Shown in pieces: positions 1-6,542 of a DNA stretch of 7,749 nt. Numbering within the stretch: the first letter of the stretch is position 1; every line of letters begins with the position of its first letter. The stretch comes from DASXTB01 sp036505615 (GTDB lineage Bacteria > Acidobacteriota > UBA6911 > JACQSX01). The DNA lies in the NCBI GenBank assembly GCA_036505615.1, contig DASXTB010000471.1:1-7749 (forward strand), written 5' to 3'. A model generated the notes under the pieces. The model did not search any database and was not told the origin of the DNA. It was given only the letters and a program-made list of their open reading frames with translations. The position numbers and the translations under genes were made by a program.

Positions 1-341
1 GCCAATTGGAAATTGAAATTGCGAGTAGGTTAAAGAGCTTCATCTCGGAGCCAGAAGTCACCGTGATTGTTCAGGAAATTCGAAGCCAGAGATTCAATAT
101 TCTCGGTCAAGTCGCAAAGCCGGGCTCGTATTTGCTCTCCAGTTCGGCAACGGTTTTGGATGCTATCGCTATGGCCGGCGGGTTCCGCGATTTTGCCAAG
201 AAGAAATCGATTTATGTGCTGAGACAAGAACCTGACGGCACTCAATCGCGCTTGCCCTTTAACTTTAGCGATGTGGTAAAGGGCAAGAACTCGGCACAGA
301 ACGTGAAGTTGAAACCGCGCGACACCGTCGTGATCCCTTAG
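1..341 (+). CDS. Polysaccharide export (OPX/Wza-like) protein with SLBB domain, 3' end only
   Basis: Periplasmic or outer-membrane component that conducts EPS across the envelope. The gene is cut by the left edge: the frame is open from base 3 (CAA) onward, so the TTG at 6 is not a real start. The fragment of about 112 residues shows the end of a Poly_export domain (the stretch around ISEPEVTVIVQEI) and then an SLBB beta-grasp domain with the family pattern ILGQVAKPGSY, TVLDAIAMAGGF and a final PRDTVVIP just before the TAG stop. It ends directly after this motif, without the extra C-terminal segment that forms the amphipathic outer-membrane helix in E. coli Wza. Such short OPX proteins are known to rely on a separate beta-barrel, and the next gene encodes one. 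The stop shares its last base with the next start (TAGTG, 339-343), which implies translational coupling. The family is secure; signal peptide and N-terminal domain lie outside the window. Confidence 0.93.
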   Translation, partial: QLEIEIASRLKSFISEPEVTVIVQEIRSQRFNILGQVAKPGSYLLSSSATVLDAIAMAGGFRDFAKKKSIYVLRQEPDGTQSRLPFNFSDVVKGKNSAQNVKLKPRDTVVIP

Positions 342-1663
342 TGAAAATCCTCATAAAAACACTAGGCATAGTAGTCGTCCTTGCCGTTAGCACGGCCTGG
401 TCCCAGGTGAATTCGGTACCAGCACCGGCAGCTATTAACCTTGATTCCGATACCCGCATGATAACCCCGATGATGGTCGGCGGGACCAGTGACACATTCT
501 CTCCGGAAATCCCGCGTACGAGTTACTTGAGAGCCGGAGTGACCTTCGGCACGGCCTACGACGATAACGTCGTGTCCGCTGCACAGAAATCGGTAGGCGA
601 TGTGAGCTATTCCATCTGGCCCAAGATTTCACTGGATATGACTCGATCGCGATTGCAGTTGGATCTGGCGTACAGCCCCGGATTCACGATGTACCAAAAG
701 ACGACAGAGCGCAACCAAGCTGATCACAACCTATCACTGGAGGTCGAGTATCGGCTCAGTCCTCACGTCACATTTACTGGGCGTGATTCGTTTGTTAAGA
801 GCTCCAATTTTTTCAATCAATTTAGTCAAGTCGGGCTGAACAATACTCCCGCACTGCCGGACAGACCGAACCAGGTGGTGGCCCCTCTCGCCGACCAGAT
901 CAGTAACTTGAGCAACGTCGGTATTACATATCAGTTCGGCCTAAACAGCATGATGGGAGTGAGTGGTACGTTTTCTGAGCTGCATTATCCGAACCTGTCC
1001 GAGGTCCCAGGATTGTTTAACTCCAGCTCAAAGGGAGGACAGGCTTTCTACAATCACCGCCTGTCCAAAATGCATTATCTGGGAGTGACCTACAAGTTCC
1101 AAGATCTACTCGCTGATCCCAGCGCCATAGAAACCCGGACTCACAGCGCGCTTGTTTTTTACACCTTGTATTTAGAACCAGCAATTTCGATTTCCGTTTT
1201 TGCGGGACCGGAATACTCCGAAACCCACGGGGGCGCTACGGCTCCGGTCAACACGTGGTCGCCAGGTGTGGGTGCTACTTTTCGGTGGGAGGGAGAACAC
1301 AATAACTTTGCCATGAATGTTTCCCGACAAGTCAGTGAAGGGGGTGGCTTGGCTTCCGCAGTTCGAGCCCTGACCGCGAGTCTCTCCCTCCGCCGCCAGC
1401 TGACCGGGCTGCTAAACGCAGGAGTGATGGCAAACTACGCTTCCAGCGATGTTCTGGTTTCATCGTTGTCAAATTCTGGGGGCCACACGATATCGGGAAC
1501 GGCAAGCTTACAGCAATCGCTGGGGCAACATCTGGCATTGGAGATTGGATATACCCACCTTCATCAGAACTTCGGAGCCATCGCACAGATAACTAACGCC
1601 CCTGATCGGAATCGCGTTTGGGGGTCCATTTCTTATCGATTCGAACGCCCGCTGGGAAGATAA
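341..1663 (+). CDS. Outer-membrane beta-barrel protein of an EPS locus (BBP2-like / XrtA-associated type)
   Basis: Predicted 440-residue secreted barrel, probably the outer-membrane pore partner of the preceding OPX protein. The GTG start at 341 is chosen because it gives a clean signal peptide: Lys2 and Lys6, a hydrophobic core at residues 8-17, and a signal-peptidase I-like site after Ala19-Trp20-Ser21. A proline-rich linker follows to about residue 60. After it the sequence alternates polar and hydrophobic residues in many short strands, beginning with AGVTFGTAYDDNVV (65-78), a pattern typical of the BBP2_2 and PEP-CTERM-associated outer-membrane families. The last strand, VWGSISYRF (426-434), has an aromatic Phe like a beta-signal, though six residues follow it. 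There are no internal membrane helices and few cysteines. It starts on the last base of the upstream stop, with no strong ribosome site of its own, so it is probably translationally coupled. The barrel fold is confident from the pattern; the pore role is inference from context. Confidence 0.82.
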   Translation: MKILIKTLGIVVVLAVSTAWSQVNSVPAPAAINLDSDTRMITPMMVGGTSDTFSPEIPRTSYLRAGVTFGTAYDDNVVSAAQKSVGDVSYSIWPKISLDMTRSRLQLDLAYSPGFTMYQKTTERNQADHNLSLEVEYRLSPHVTFTGRDSFVKSSNFFNQFSQVGLNNTPALPDRPNQVVAPLADQISNLSNVGITYQFGLNSMMGVSGTFSELHYPNLSEVPGLFNSSSKGGQAFYNHRLSKMHYLGVTYKFQDLLADPSAIETRTHSALVFYTLYLEPAISISVFAGPEYSETHGGATAPVNTWSPGVGATFRWEGEHNNFAMNVSRQVSEGGGLASAVRALTASLSLRRQLTGLLNAGVMANYASSDVLVSSLSNSGGHTISGTASLQQSLGQHLALEIGYTHLHQNFGAIAQITNAPDRNRVWGSISYRFERPLGR

Positions 1664-1665
1664 TC

Positions 1666-3270
1666 ATGTCTGAAATGTTTGACGAGAAGACCGAGCAAAC
1701 GTTGGACTTTGAACATTATAAGTCCATTATCCGTCGTCGCCTTTGGTACTTCCTTATTCCATTATTCCTGGCATGGCTCGCAGTGTGGTCTGGAAGTTGG
1801 CTATTGCCATCCATCTACCGATCAGGCACTCTGATCCTGATCGAGCAACCCTCAGTGCCATCCCAGTACGTGGTTTCCAATATCACGGATAACCTGCAAG
1901 AGCGGCTCCAAAGTATCAGCCAGCAAATTTTGAGTCGCACGCGGCTACTGCAAATCATTGAGGGCGGTAATCTTTATCCCCAAGAACGCCAGCGGATGTC
2001 GCCCGACGAGGTGGTGGAGCGAATGCGGAAGGACATTGAGATTGAACTGGTGCGTTCGCCCGGCAGCGAGCAATTGAGTTCTTTCAATGTATATTATTCC
2101 ACCCGAGATCCCCGTGTAGCACAGCAGGTTACAAGCGAATTGACCACTCTTTTCATTACCGAGAATTTGGAAGTAAGACAGAAACAATCCGAAAATACAA
2201 CGAAGTTTCTGCAGAATGAACTGGAAGAAGCCCGAAAAACGCTGAGCCAACAAGAAGAAAAGATCCGCGAGTTCAAAGATCAGCACCTGGGGGACTTGCC
2301 GGGACAATTGCAAAGCAACCTTCAAATTCTAAGTGGTCTTCAGAGTCAATTGGGAGCGGAACAAGAGGCTCTGAACCGGGCCAAACAGCAGAACGTGTAT
2401 CTGGAGTCCTTACTTGGACAATATCGGCTTCAGAGACCTGCGAGTGATGGCGAAAAGATTTTTGTCGGGCTTCCTGCGTTGGAGAAGGAGTTGAGCCGCC
2501 TTAATGCGCAACTTGCCGATCTCAGCTCCCACTATACAGATCGTCATCCTGACATTCGTAAGCTGAAGGAACAGATTGCCAAGACCGAAAGGATGAAGGA
2601 GCAACTCAAAGCCGATCTAAACGCGAAAGCCTCAGACCTCAATGCCAACCCCGAAAGTGCACCTCGAGGTGCCGCGGACATCGCGGAAATGTCGCCCTCG
2701 CTCGAACTGCAAAGCCAGCTAAAAGTGAATCGGATCGAGGTTGGGAACCGAGAACGTGCAATTCAAAGATTAGAAGGGCGGATCACAGACTATCAAGCCC
2801 GCTTAAACCGCGTACCAGTGCGGGAGCAACAACTCGCCGATCTGACCCGAAACTATGATCAATCCAAACTGAATTATGATTCCCTCCTGAAAAAGAAAAA
2901 CGATTCTGAGCTCGCTACCAGCCTGGAATTACGGCAACAAGGAGAGCACTTCCGTATCCTTGATCCTGCCAGTCTGCCGGTAAAACCATTTTCTCCGAAT
3001 CGAATGAAATTGAGTCTTATCGGATTGTTCGTCGGGGCTGTACTTGGAGGCGCAATGGCAGCGGGGGCCGAATTTGTGGATGATCACCTCTATGCGGAGG
3101 CGGAACTGAAGAAGTTGTTGCCAGTCGCTGTAATTTCAGAAATTCCGAATATCGCAACCTCAGAAGAAGATAAAGCCAATCGCAAGAAGATGTTGCTAGG
3201 ATGGGGCTTTACCGCCCTCGAATTTGCCACCATCCTGGTTGGATTCGCGATCACCTATTTTCACGGCTAA
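1666..3270 (+). CDS. Wzz/GumC-like polysaccharide chain-length determinant (GNVR type)
   Basis: Inner-membrane polysaccharide co-polymerase of 534 residues that controls EPS length and connects the Wzy polymerase to the kinase and the OPX exit. I chose the ATG at 1666, not the in-frame TTG at 1618 inside the barrel gene, because GGGAAG (1654-1659) lies 6 bases upstream and the Wzz domain begins soon after. TM1 is about residues 26-48. The long periplasmic part has coiled coils near 163-255, 272-321 and 348-411, with the GumC-type signature YTDRHPD at 290-296 and the GNVR-type stretch starting PVREQQLADL at 384. The proline-rich PVKPFSPN motif precedes TM2 (about 449-470). After TM2 comes a cytosolic linker of about 40 residues containing VAVISEIPNI, like the linker that leads into the kinase of fused Wzc-type proteins, but no kinase follows. 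The protein ends in a third hydrophobic helix (510-532). The kinase is encoded separately two genes downstream. Family assignment is very likely right. Confidence 0.93.
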   Translation: MSEMFDEKTEQTLDFEHYKSIIRRRLWYFLIPLFLAWLAVWSGSWLLPSIYRSGTLILIEQPSVPSQYVVSNITDNLQERLQSISQQILSRTRLLQIIEGGNLYPQERQRMSPDEVVERMRKDIEIELVRSPGSEQLSSFNVYYSTRDPRVAQQVTSELTTLFITENLEVRQKQSENTTKFLQNELEEARKTLSQQEEKIREFKDQHLGDLPGQLQSNLQILSGLQSQLGAEQEALNRAKQQNVYLESLLGQYRLQRPASDGEKIFVGLPALEKELSRLNAQLADLSSHYTDRHPDIRKLKEQIAKTERMKEQLKADLNAKASDLNANPESAPRGAADIAEMSPSLELQSQLKVNRIEVGNRERAIQRLEGRITDYQARLNRVPVREQQLADLTRNYDQSKLNYDSLLKKKNDSELATSLELRQQGEHFRILDPASLPVKPFSPNRMKLSLIGLFVGAVLGGAMAAGAEFVDDHLYAEAELKKLLPVAVISEIPNIATSEEDKANRKKMLLGWGFTALEFATILVGFAITYFHG

Positions 3271-3290
3271 ATCCCACCCGAGTTTGATCA

Positions 3291-4235
3291 ATGTATAAAG
3301 CATTCTACAATCTGCAGCGAAACCCATTCGAGATCACTCCGGATCCTTCATTCCTGTTTGCAACCAAAAGGCACAACGAAGCCCTGGCTACTCTCTATTA
3401 TGGTGTACGCCGGCACAAGGGTTTTGTGGTCATGACTGGCGAGGTTGGCACGGGCAAGACTTTGTTAGTGCGCTGTCTGTTGCAACTGCTCCAGGGCAGC
3501 AATGTCGCCTATGCCTACGTCTTCAATAGCCGGCTGTCCTCCCTGGAGTTTCTGCAATACATTGCCGGAGACTTCGGATTGGCCGCATCAGGTAAGACTA
3601 AGAGCGAACTGTTGCTCGAGCTGAGCAGATACCTTATCTCACGCCATCAGAAGAATCTTACGACTGTGCTGGTAGCGGACGAAGCCCATCACTTCTCCAC
3701 CGATGTCCTTGAAGAAATAAGATTGCTCACAAATTTGGAGACATCGCAAGAGAAACTGCTCCAGATACTGCTCGTGGGGCAGCCCGAACTGGACGAGAAA
3801 CTCGATTCCATCGAGCTTCGCCAATTGAAGCAGAGAATTGCGGCGCGATCGCACCTCCAGCCCTTAGATCTGGAGGAAACGACCGGCTACATACGCCGCA
3901 GATTACAATTGTCCGGCGTAAGACCGGACCTAGCTATGCTGTTTCCGGCAGATACGATCGCGGAAGTGTATCGCCGCTCTCGCGGCATTCCGAGACTCAT
4001 CAACACCGTCTGCGAAAACGCTCTGATCAGCGCTTACGCCAGACAATTGCAAAACGTGCCGCCCGAAATCATAGAAGAAGTAGCCACCGATTTTCGCCTG
4101 GACGTCCTCCCCACACGCCGAGCTGAGCCTGCCATGAATAACGACATTAGCGATGTCTTCCAAGCAGTAAAAACTCTTCTACAAGTTCGCGACCAGTGCA
4201 AGGCACGCGTTCGAGAGAGGACAACGTACCGTTAA
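3291..4235 (+). CDS. ExeA-like AAA ATPase (XrtA/PEP-CTERM-associated ATPase type)
   Basis: Cytosolic P-loop ATPase of 314 residues. The N-terminus (FYNLQRNPFEITPDPSFLF) is the standard opening of the ExeA/GspA family. Visible motifs are Walker A GEVGTGKT (50-57, Lys56), Walker B TTVLVADE (124-131, Asp130-Glu131) followed by AHH, the sensor-1-like stretch ILLVGQPEL (159-167), arginines in QLKQRIAAR (178-186) and the sensor-2-like SRGIPRLIN (230-238). All catalytic positions look intact. It lacks both the transmembrane segment and the C-terminal peptidoglycan-binding domain of the Aeromonas ExeA protein, so it is probably soluble; the last 40 residues are variable and uninformative. In EPS loci with exosortase-type proteins this ATPase recurrently sits beside the chain-length protein and the tyrosine kinase, as here, but its client is unknown. 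The ATG at 3291 has only a weak ribosome site, so translation may depend on the gene 20 bases upstream. The stop overlaps a downstream ATG (TAATG). Confidence 0.93.
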   Translation: MYKAFYNLQRNPFEITPDPSFLFATKRHNEALATLYYGVRRHKGFVVMTGEVGTGKTLLVRCLLQLLQGSNVAYAYVFNSRLSSLEFLQYIAGDFGLAASGKTKSELLLELSRYLISRHQKNLTTVLVADEAHHFSTDVLEEIRLLTNLETSQEKLLQILLVGQPELDEKLDSIELRQLKQRIAARSHLQPLDLEETTGYIRRRLQLSGVRPDLAMLFPADTIAEVYRRSRGIPRLINTVCENALISAYARQLQNVPPEIIEEVATDFRLDVLPTRRAEPAMNNDISDVFQAVKTLLQVRDQCKARVRERTTYR

Positions 4236-4264
4236 TGAGTGTAGCGGGGAGCTATAAAGCATGA
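4235..4264 (+). other. Possible 9-codon linking ORF between the ATPase and kinase genes
   Basis: An ATG at 4235 overlaps the ATPase stop codon (TAATG, 4233-4237). The frame runs nine codons to a TGA at 4262-4264, and this TGA overlaps the kinase start (ATGA, 4261-4264). It therefore bridges the 25-base gap with start/stop overlaps at both ends, which would allow terminating ribosomes to pass from one gene to the next. It has no good ribosome site of its own and may be chance. Confidence 0.2.
4246..4251 (+). promoter_or_regulatory. Shine-Dalgarno site for the tyrosine kinase gene
   Basis: GGGGAG lies 9 bases before the ATG at 4261 and supports that start. The protein beginning there opens with MSRIFDALQRSE, an N-terminus typical of autokinases of this locus type. 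Confidence 0.6.
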
Positions 4265-5148
4265 GCCGTATATTCGATGCATTACAAAGATCGGAATTGA
4301 ACGGCGCCGGTTTCGAGTTTTCCGAGCTTGTATTGGACGGTGCAAGTTTAGCGGCCGAAGTACTGCGGACTCCCGAACCATTGCAGACCGCCAGTTCGGA
4401 GATTCACGAGCCTGGGCTTTTTCGCTCATTGTCGATCGCAGTAGCGCCTAACAGCCGATTCGTATGTCTGAGCCAGGAAGAGAGTCTCGCAGCAGAGAAA
4501 TTTCGCTTTCTTGGAGTTCGCTTAGGGCAGCTCCAGCACGCTGAAAGGTTGAAAAAACTTCTGATTACCAGCACCATTCCTGAAGAGGGAAAGAGCGTGG
4601 TCGCAGGAAATCTCGCCGTTACCCTTGCACGGAGAAAACAGCAACGGGTTCTTCTTCTGGAGGGCGATCTACGGCGTCCGCAACTGGCAGCGCGATTCGG
4701 GCTGCGCAAGTTGCCAGGCTTGAGCGAATGGTTGCGGGCAGAGCCCGGACCGATTACAAACATTTACCATCTGGAGGAAGCGGGACTTTGGTTTCTACCC
4801 GCAGGCAAGCCTCCGGAGAACCCGCTGGAACTGATGCAGTCCGGCCGACTGCCAGAACTCATGGAGCAGCTCTCAGCACTGTTCGACTGGATCGTGATTG
4901 ATTCTCCTCCGGTATTACCTCTTGCGGACACCACAGTGTGGGCGCGGGCAGCCGATGGCGTTCTGCTAGTCACACGAGAAGGAACAACCCAAAAGCGGCA
5001 GCTAGAGCGCGGTCTGAAAGTTCTGCAACAATCGAAGTTGCTGGGAGTCGTGGTAAATAGCAGCAGCAGCACCGATCATAAGAATTATTATCAACGCTAC
5101 GGCCCAATCGGGTCCAGGCCGGCGGGTAAGCTCGAAGAGGAAGAATAG
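4261..5148 (+). CDS. CpsD/CapB-type tyrosine-protein kinase (stand-alone BY-kinase)
   Basis: Cytoplasmic BY-kinase of 295 residues that should autophosphorylate on a C-terminal tyrosine cluster and cycle with the chain-length protein to control EPS polymerisation. Motifs seen: Walker A STIPEEGKS (104-112, Lys111), Walker A' VLLLEGDLRRP (130-140) and Walker B FDWIVIDSPP (208-217, Asp214). The usual Walker A' pattern has Asp-x-Asp; here the first Asp is Glu134 while Asp136 is kept, and the usual PGEGK is PEEGK. The C-terminal cluster is small, with Tyr276, Tyr277 and Tyr280, preceded by a four-serine run encoded by (AGC)4 at 5059-5070 and followed by a Glu-rich tail. The first 70 residues are a variable N-terminal region opening with MSRIFDALQ, as in XrtA-associated autokinases. 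It has no membrane segment, so it would need the chain-length protein two genes upstream as activator. Conserved catalytic residues are otherwise intact; activity with Glu134 is not certain. Confidence 0.92.
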   Translation: MSRIFDALQRSELNGAGFEFSELVLDGASLAAEVLRTPEPLQTASSEIHEPGLFRSLSIAVAPNSRFVCLSQEESLAAEKFRFLGVRLGQLQHAERLKKLLITSTIPEEGKSVVAGNLAVTLARRKQQRVLLLEGDLRRPQLAARFGLRKLPGLSEWLRAEPGPITNIYHLEEAGLWFLPAGKPPENPLELMQSGRLPELMEQLSALFDWIVIDSPPVLPLADTTVWARAADGVLLVTREGTTQKRQLERGLKVLQQSKLLGVVVNSSSSTDHKNYYQRYGPIGSRPAGKLEEEE

Positions 5149-5299
5149 TAACTCATCGTATCAGACTGCAGATTGGTTTTTGCCGAAGTGCCTCCACGTT
5201 TCGTAATCACCTCCTCCATCAAGTAACAACCGATAAAGCACAGCTCAATTGCCACCAATCCTTCATGCTCGATCAGAGCAGACATCAGGAGAGGAAATC
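5149..5299 (+). other. Intergenic leader before the sugar transferase gene
   Basis: This 151-base gap is the longest non-coding stretch in the window. It has no convincing intrinsic terminator and no good sigma-70 promoter. It contains ATCACCTCCT at 5206-5215, a match to the usual 3' end of 16S rRNA; a small perfect hairpin TGCTC-GATCA-GAGCA at 5266-5280, just upstream of the ribosome site; and a 12-codon ORF (5265-5303) that ends on the next start. It could be a 5' leader within a longer transcript or carry an unrecognised promoter. Confidence 0.5.
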
Positions 5300-5303
5300 G
5301 TGA
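5265..5303 (+). other. Possible 12-codon leader ORF overlapping the transferase start
   Basis: ATG at 5265 opens a 12-codon frame ending with TGA at 5301-5303, which overlaps the GTG start of the sugar transferase (GTGA, 5300-5303). The strong ribosome site of the transferase lies within it. There is no ribosome site in front of its own ATG, so translation is doubtful. Confidence 0.15.
5287..5294 (+). promoter_or_regulatory. Strong Shine-Dalgarno site that fixes the GTG start at 5300
   Basis: AGGAGAGG lies 5 bases before the GTG at 5300. No comparable site lies in front of the longer in-frame TTG at 5249, so the shorter product of 384 residues is preferred. Confidence 0.8.
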
Positions 5304-6454
5304 ATATACGTCGATCAAGTAACGGAGTCGATATAGGTGTTCTCGCACCTGAACCGGCAGTGGGGGTGGATCGCACCGTTCTCGATCAAAAATCATTTCA
5401 TCGCATGATTGCGCTCGAGAGAAAGAGAACAGAGCGGTCGCGCAGTCCTTTTCTTCTGATGCTGGTAGACGTAGGAAACTTCTTGCCTGCTGAGAAGAGT
5501 GGCCGGGTGCTCTGCAACATTCTCGCAATGTTGTCTCTTACGACGCGAGAAACCGACGTGACTGGCTGGTACCAAAACAACGCGGTGATTGGCGTGATGT
5601 TTACCGAGATTGTTGCGGAAGAGAAGGACCTCATCATAAGTGCTGTTTTGACAAGAGCTAGCACGACCCTCCGTGAGGAATTGAGTTCCGAACAATTTAG
5701 CCAGATCAGGATCTCATTCCACCTGTTTCCGCAGGATTGGAATGATGAGCTGTCTCAGCGACCAGGCAATCCAACTCTTTACCCTGATCTATCGAGACGT
5801 GAAGAGGCGAAACGGCTCGTGTCCTTAGTTAAACGTGGAATGGACATCCTAGGTAGCATAGTTGCGTTGGTCTTGTTTTCACCCTTGTTTGCACTCATCG
5901 CCGCTGCGATCAAATTGACCTCAAAGGGACCGGTTCTTTTCCGCCAGGAACGGGTCGGACAGTATGGACAGCGGTTCATATTTCTGAAGTTTAGATCGAT
6001 GCTAGTTGACAACGACACGGCAGTTCACAAGGAATGGTTCAAGAGCTTTGTCTCAGGTAAAGCGCAGCGATATCGCACTAATGGAAATGGTGGCGGCGTG
6101 TACAAGCTTATTATTGATCCGCGTACGACACGAGTCGGAAGAATTCTTCGGCGGACAAGCCTGGACGAACTGCCACAGCTAATCAATGTGCTTAAGGGAC
6201 AGATGTCTCTAGTCGGTCCGCGCCCGCCCATTCCGTATGAAGTGGATGCCTACGAGACCTGGCACCGCAGCCGTATTCTCGAGGCCAAACCGGGTATTAC
6301 CGGTCTCTGGCAGGTCAATGGGCGTAGCCGAGTTTCATTTGACGAAATGGTTCGCCTCGATATCCGGTATGCCCGGAGCTGGTCTTTGTGGCTCGATGTC
6401 AAGATCTTGCTGCAAACACCGCGAGCAGTTTTGTTAGGCGAAGGTGCGTACTGA
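5300..6454 (+). CDS. Polyprenyl-phosphate sugar-phosphate transferase with N-terminal degenerate GGDEF-like domain
   Basis: Initiating enzyme of EPS repeat-unit synthesis: moves a sugar phosphate from a UDP-sugar to undecaprenyl phosphate at the inner membrane. GTG start, 384 residues. The catalytic bacterial sugar transferase domain begins at KRGMDILGS (178-186) with one hydrophobic helix (181-204) broken by Ser194-Pro195, as in monotopic enzymes of the PglC class. Next come FRQERVGQYGQRF (214-226) and LKFRSM (229-234), the Asp289-Glu290 dyad in TSLDELPQL, then MSLVGPRPP (302-310) and PGITGLWQVNGR (331-342). All key residues appear intact. The usual multi-helix N-terminus of WbaP-like enzymes is absent. 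In its place residues about 28-147 look like a soluble, degenerate GGDEF/cyclase-fold domain: an ERKRTERSRSPF helix, LLMLVDVGNF, TRETDVTGWYQNN where the GGDEF loop should be, and ISFHLFPQD near the end. The sugar specificity cannot be read from sequence. Confidence 0.94.
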   Translation: MNIRRSSNGVDIGVLAPEPAVGVDRTVLDQKSFHRMIALERKRTERSRSPFLLMLVDVGNFLPAEKSGRVLCNILAMLSLTTRETDVTGWYQNNAVIGVMFTEIVAEEKDLIISAVLTRASTTLREELSSEQFSQIRISFHLFPQDWNDELSQRPGNPTLYPDLSRREEAKRLVSLVKRGMDILGSIVALVLFSPLFALIAAAIKLTSKGPVLFRQERVGQYGQRFIFLKFRSMLVDNDTAVHKEWFKSFVSGKAQRYRTNGNGGGVYKLIIDPRTTRVGRILRRTSLDELPQLINVLKGQMSLVGPRPPIPYEVDAYETWHRSRILEAKPGITGLWQVNGRSRVSFDEMVRLDIRYARSWSLWLDVKILLQTPRAVLLGEGAY

Positions 6455-6542
6455 AACCTGTCCTCGGAATCTAGCATTCAACCATCACATTCCTCCCGTT
6501 TCCGCTTGAAAAGCGCTCCCCTCGGGCCTTGAGTAGTCATCG
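6455..6542 (+). other. Intergenic gap with a small hairpin, no clear signal
   Basis: This 88-base gap has a short stem, CGCTT-GAA-AAGCG at 6503-6515, but no U-tract after it, so it is not a standard terminator. No clear promoter or ribosome site is visible before the ATG at 6543. Confidence 0.4.

Noticed and set aside
1618..1665. Longer start (TTG at 1618) for the chain-length protein
   Set aside because: It would overlap the barrel gene by 46 bases and add residues unlike the family; ATG at 1666 has a good ribosome site.
2659..2672. Perfect 14-base palindrome GCACCTCGAGGTGC inside the chain-length gene
   Set aside because: One palindrome of this length is roughly expected by chance in a window this size, and it lies in a plain coding linker with no partner copy.
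4404..5072. Minus-strand frames within the kinase gene
   Set aside because: Arg/Ser-rich shadow translations of a conserved plus-strand gene with no domain pattern of their own.
5249..5277. Possible promoter TTGCCA - 17 bases - ATCAGA before the transferase
   Set aside because: The -10 match is poor, and sigma-70 consensus is an uncertain guide in the likely host phylum.
5249..5299. Longer start (TTG at 5249) for the sugar transferase
   Set aside because: No ribosome site precedes it, while the GTG at 5300 has AGGAGAGG at ideal spacing.
5097..5528. Minus-strand frame of 143 codons across the kinase-transferase gap, with a GGAGGTGAT sequence on that strand
   Set aside because: It overlaps two well-supported plus-strand genes, its translation resembles no family, and the ribosome-like site does not serve its start; the only start at a suitable distance gives a 14-codon frame.
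6503..6515. Hairpin CGCTT-GAA-AAGCG as terminator after the transferase gene
   Set aside because: Only a five-base stem and no T-tract after it.
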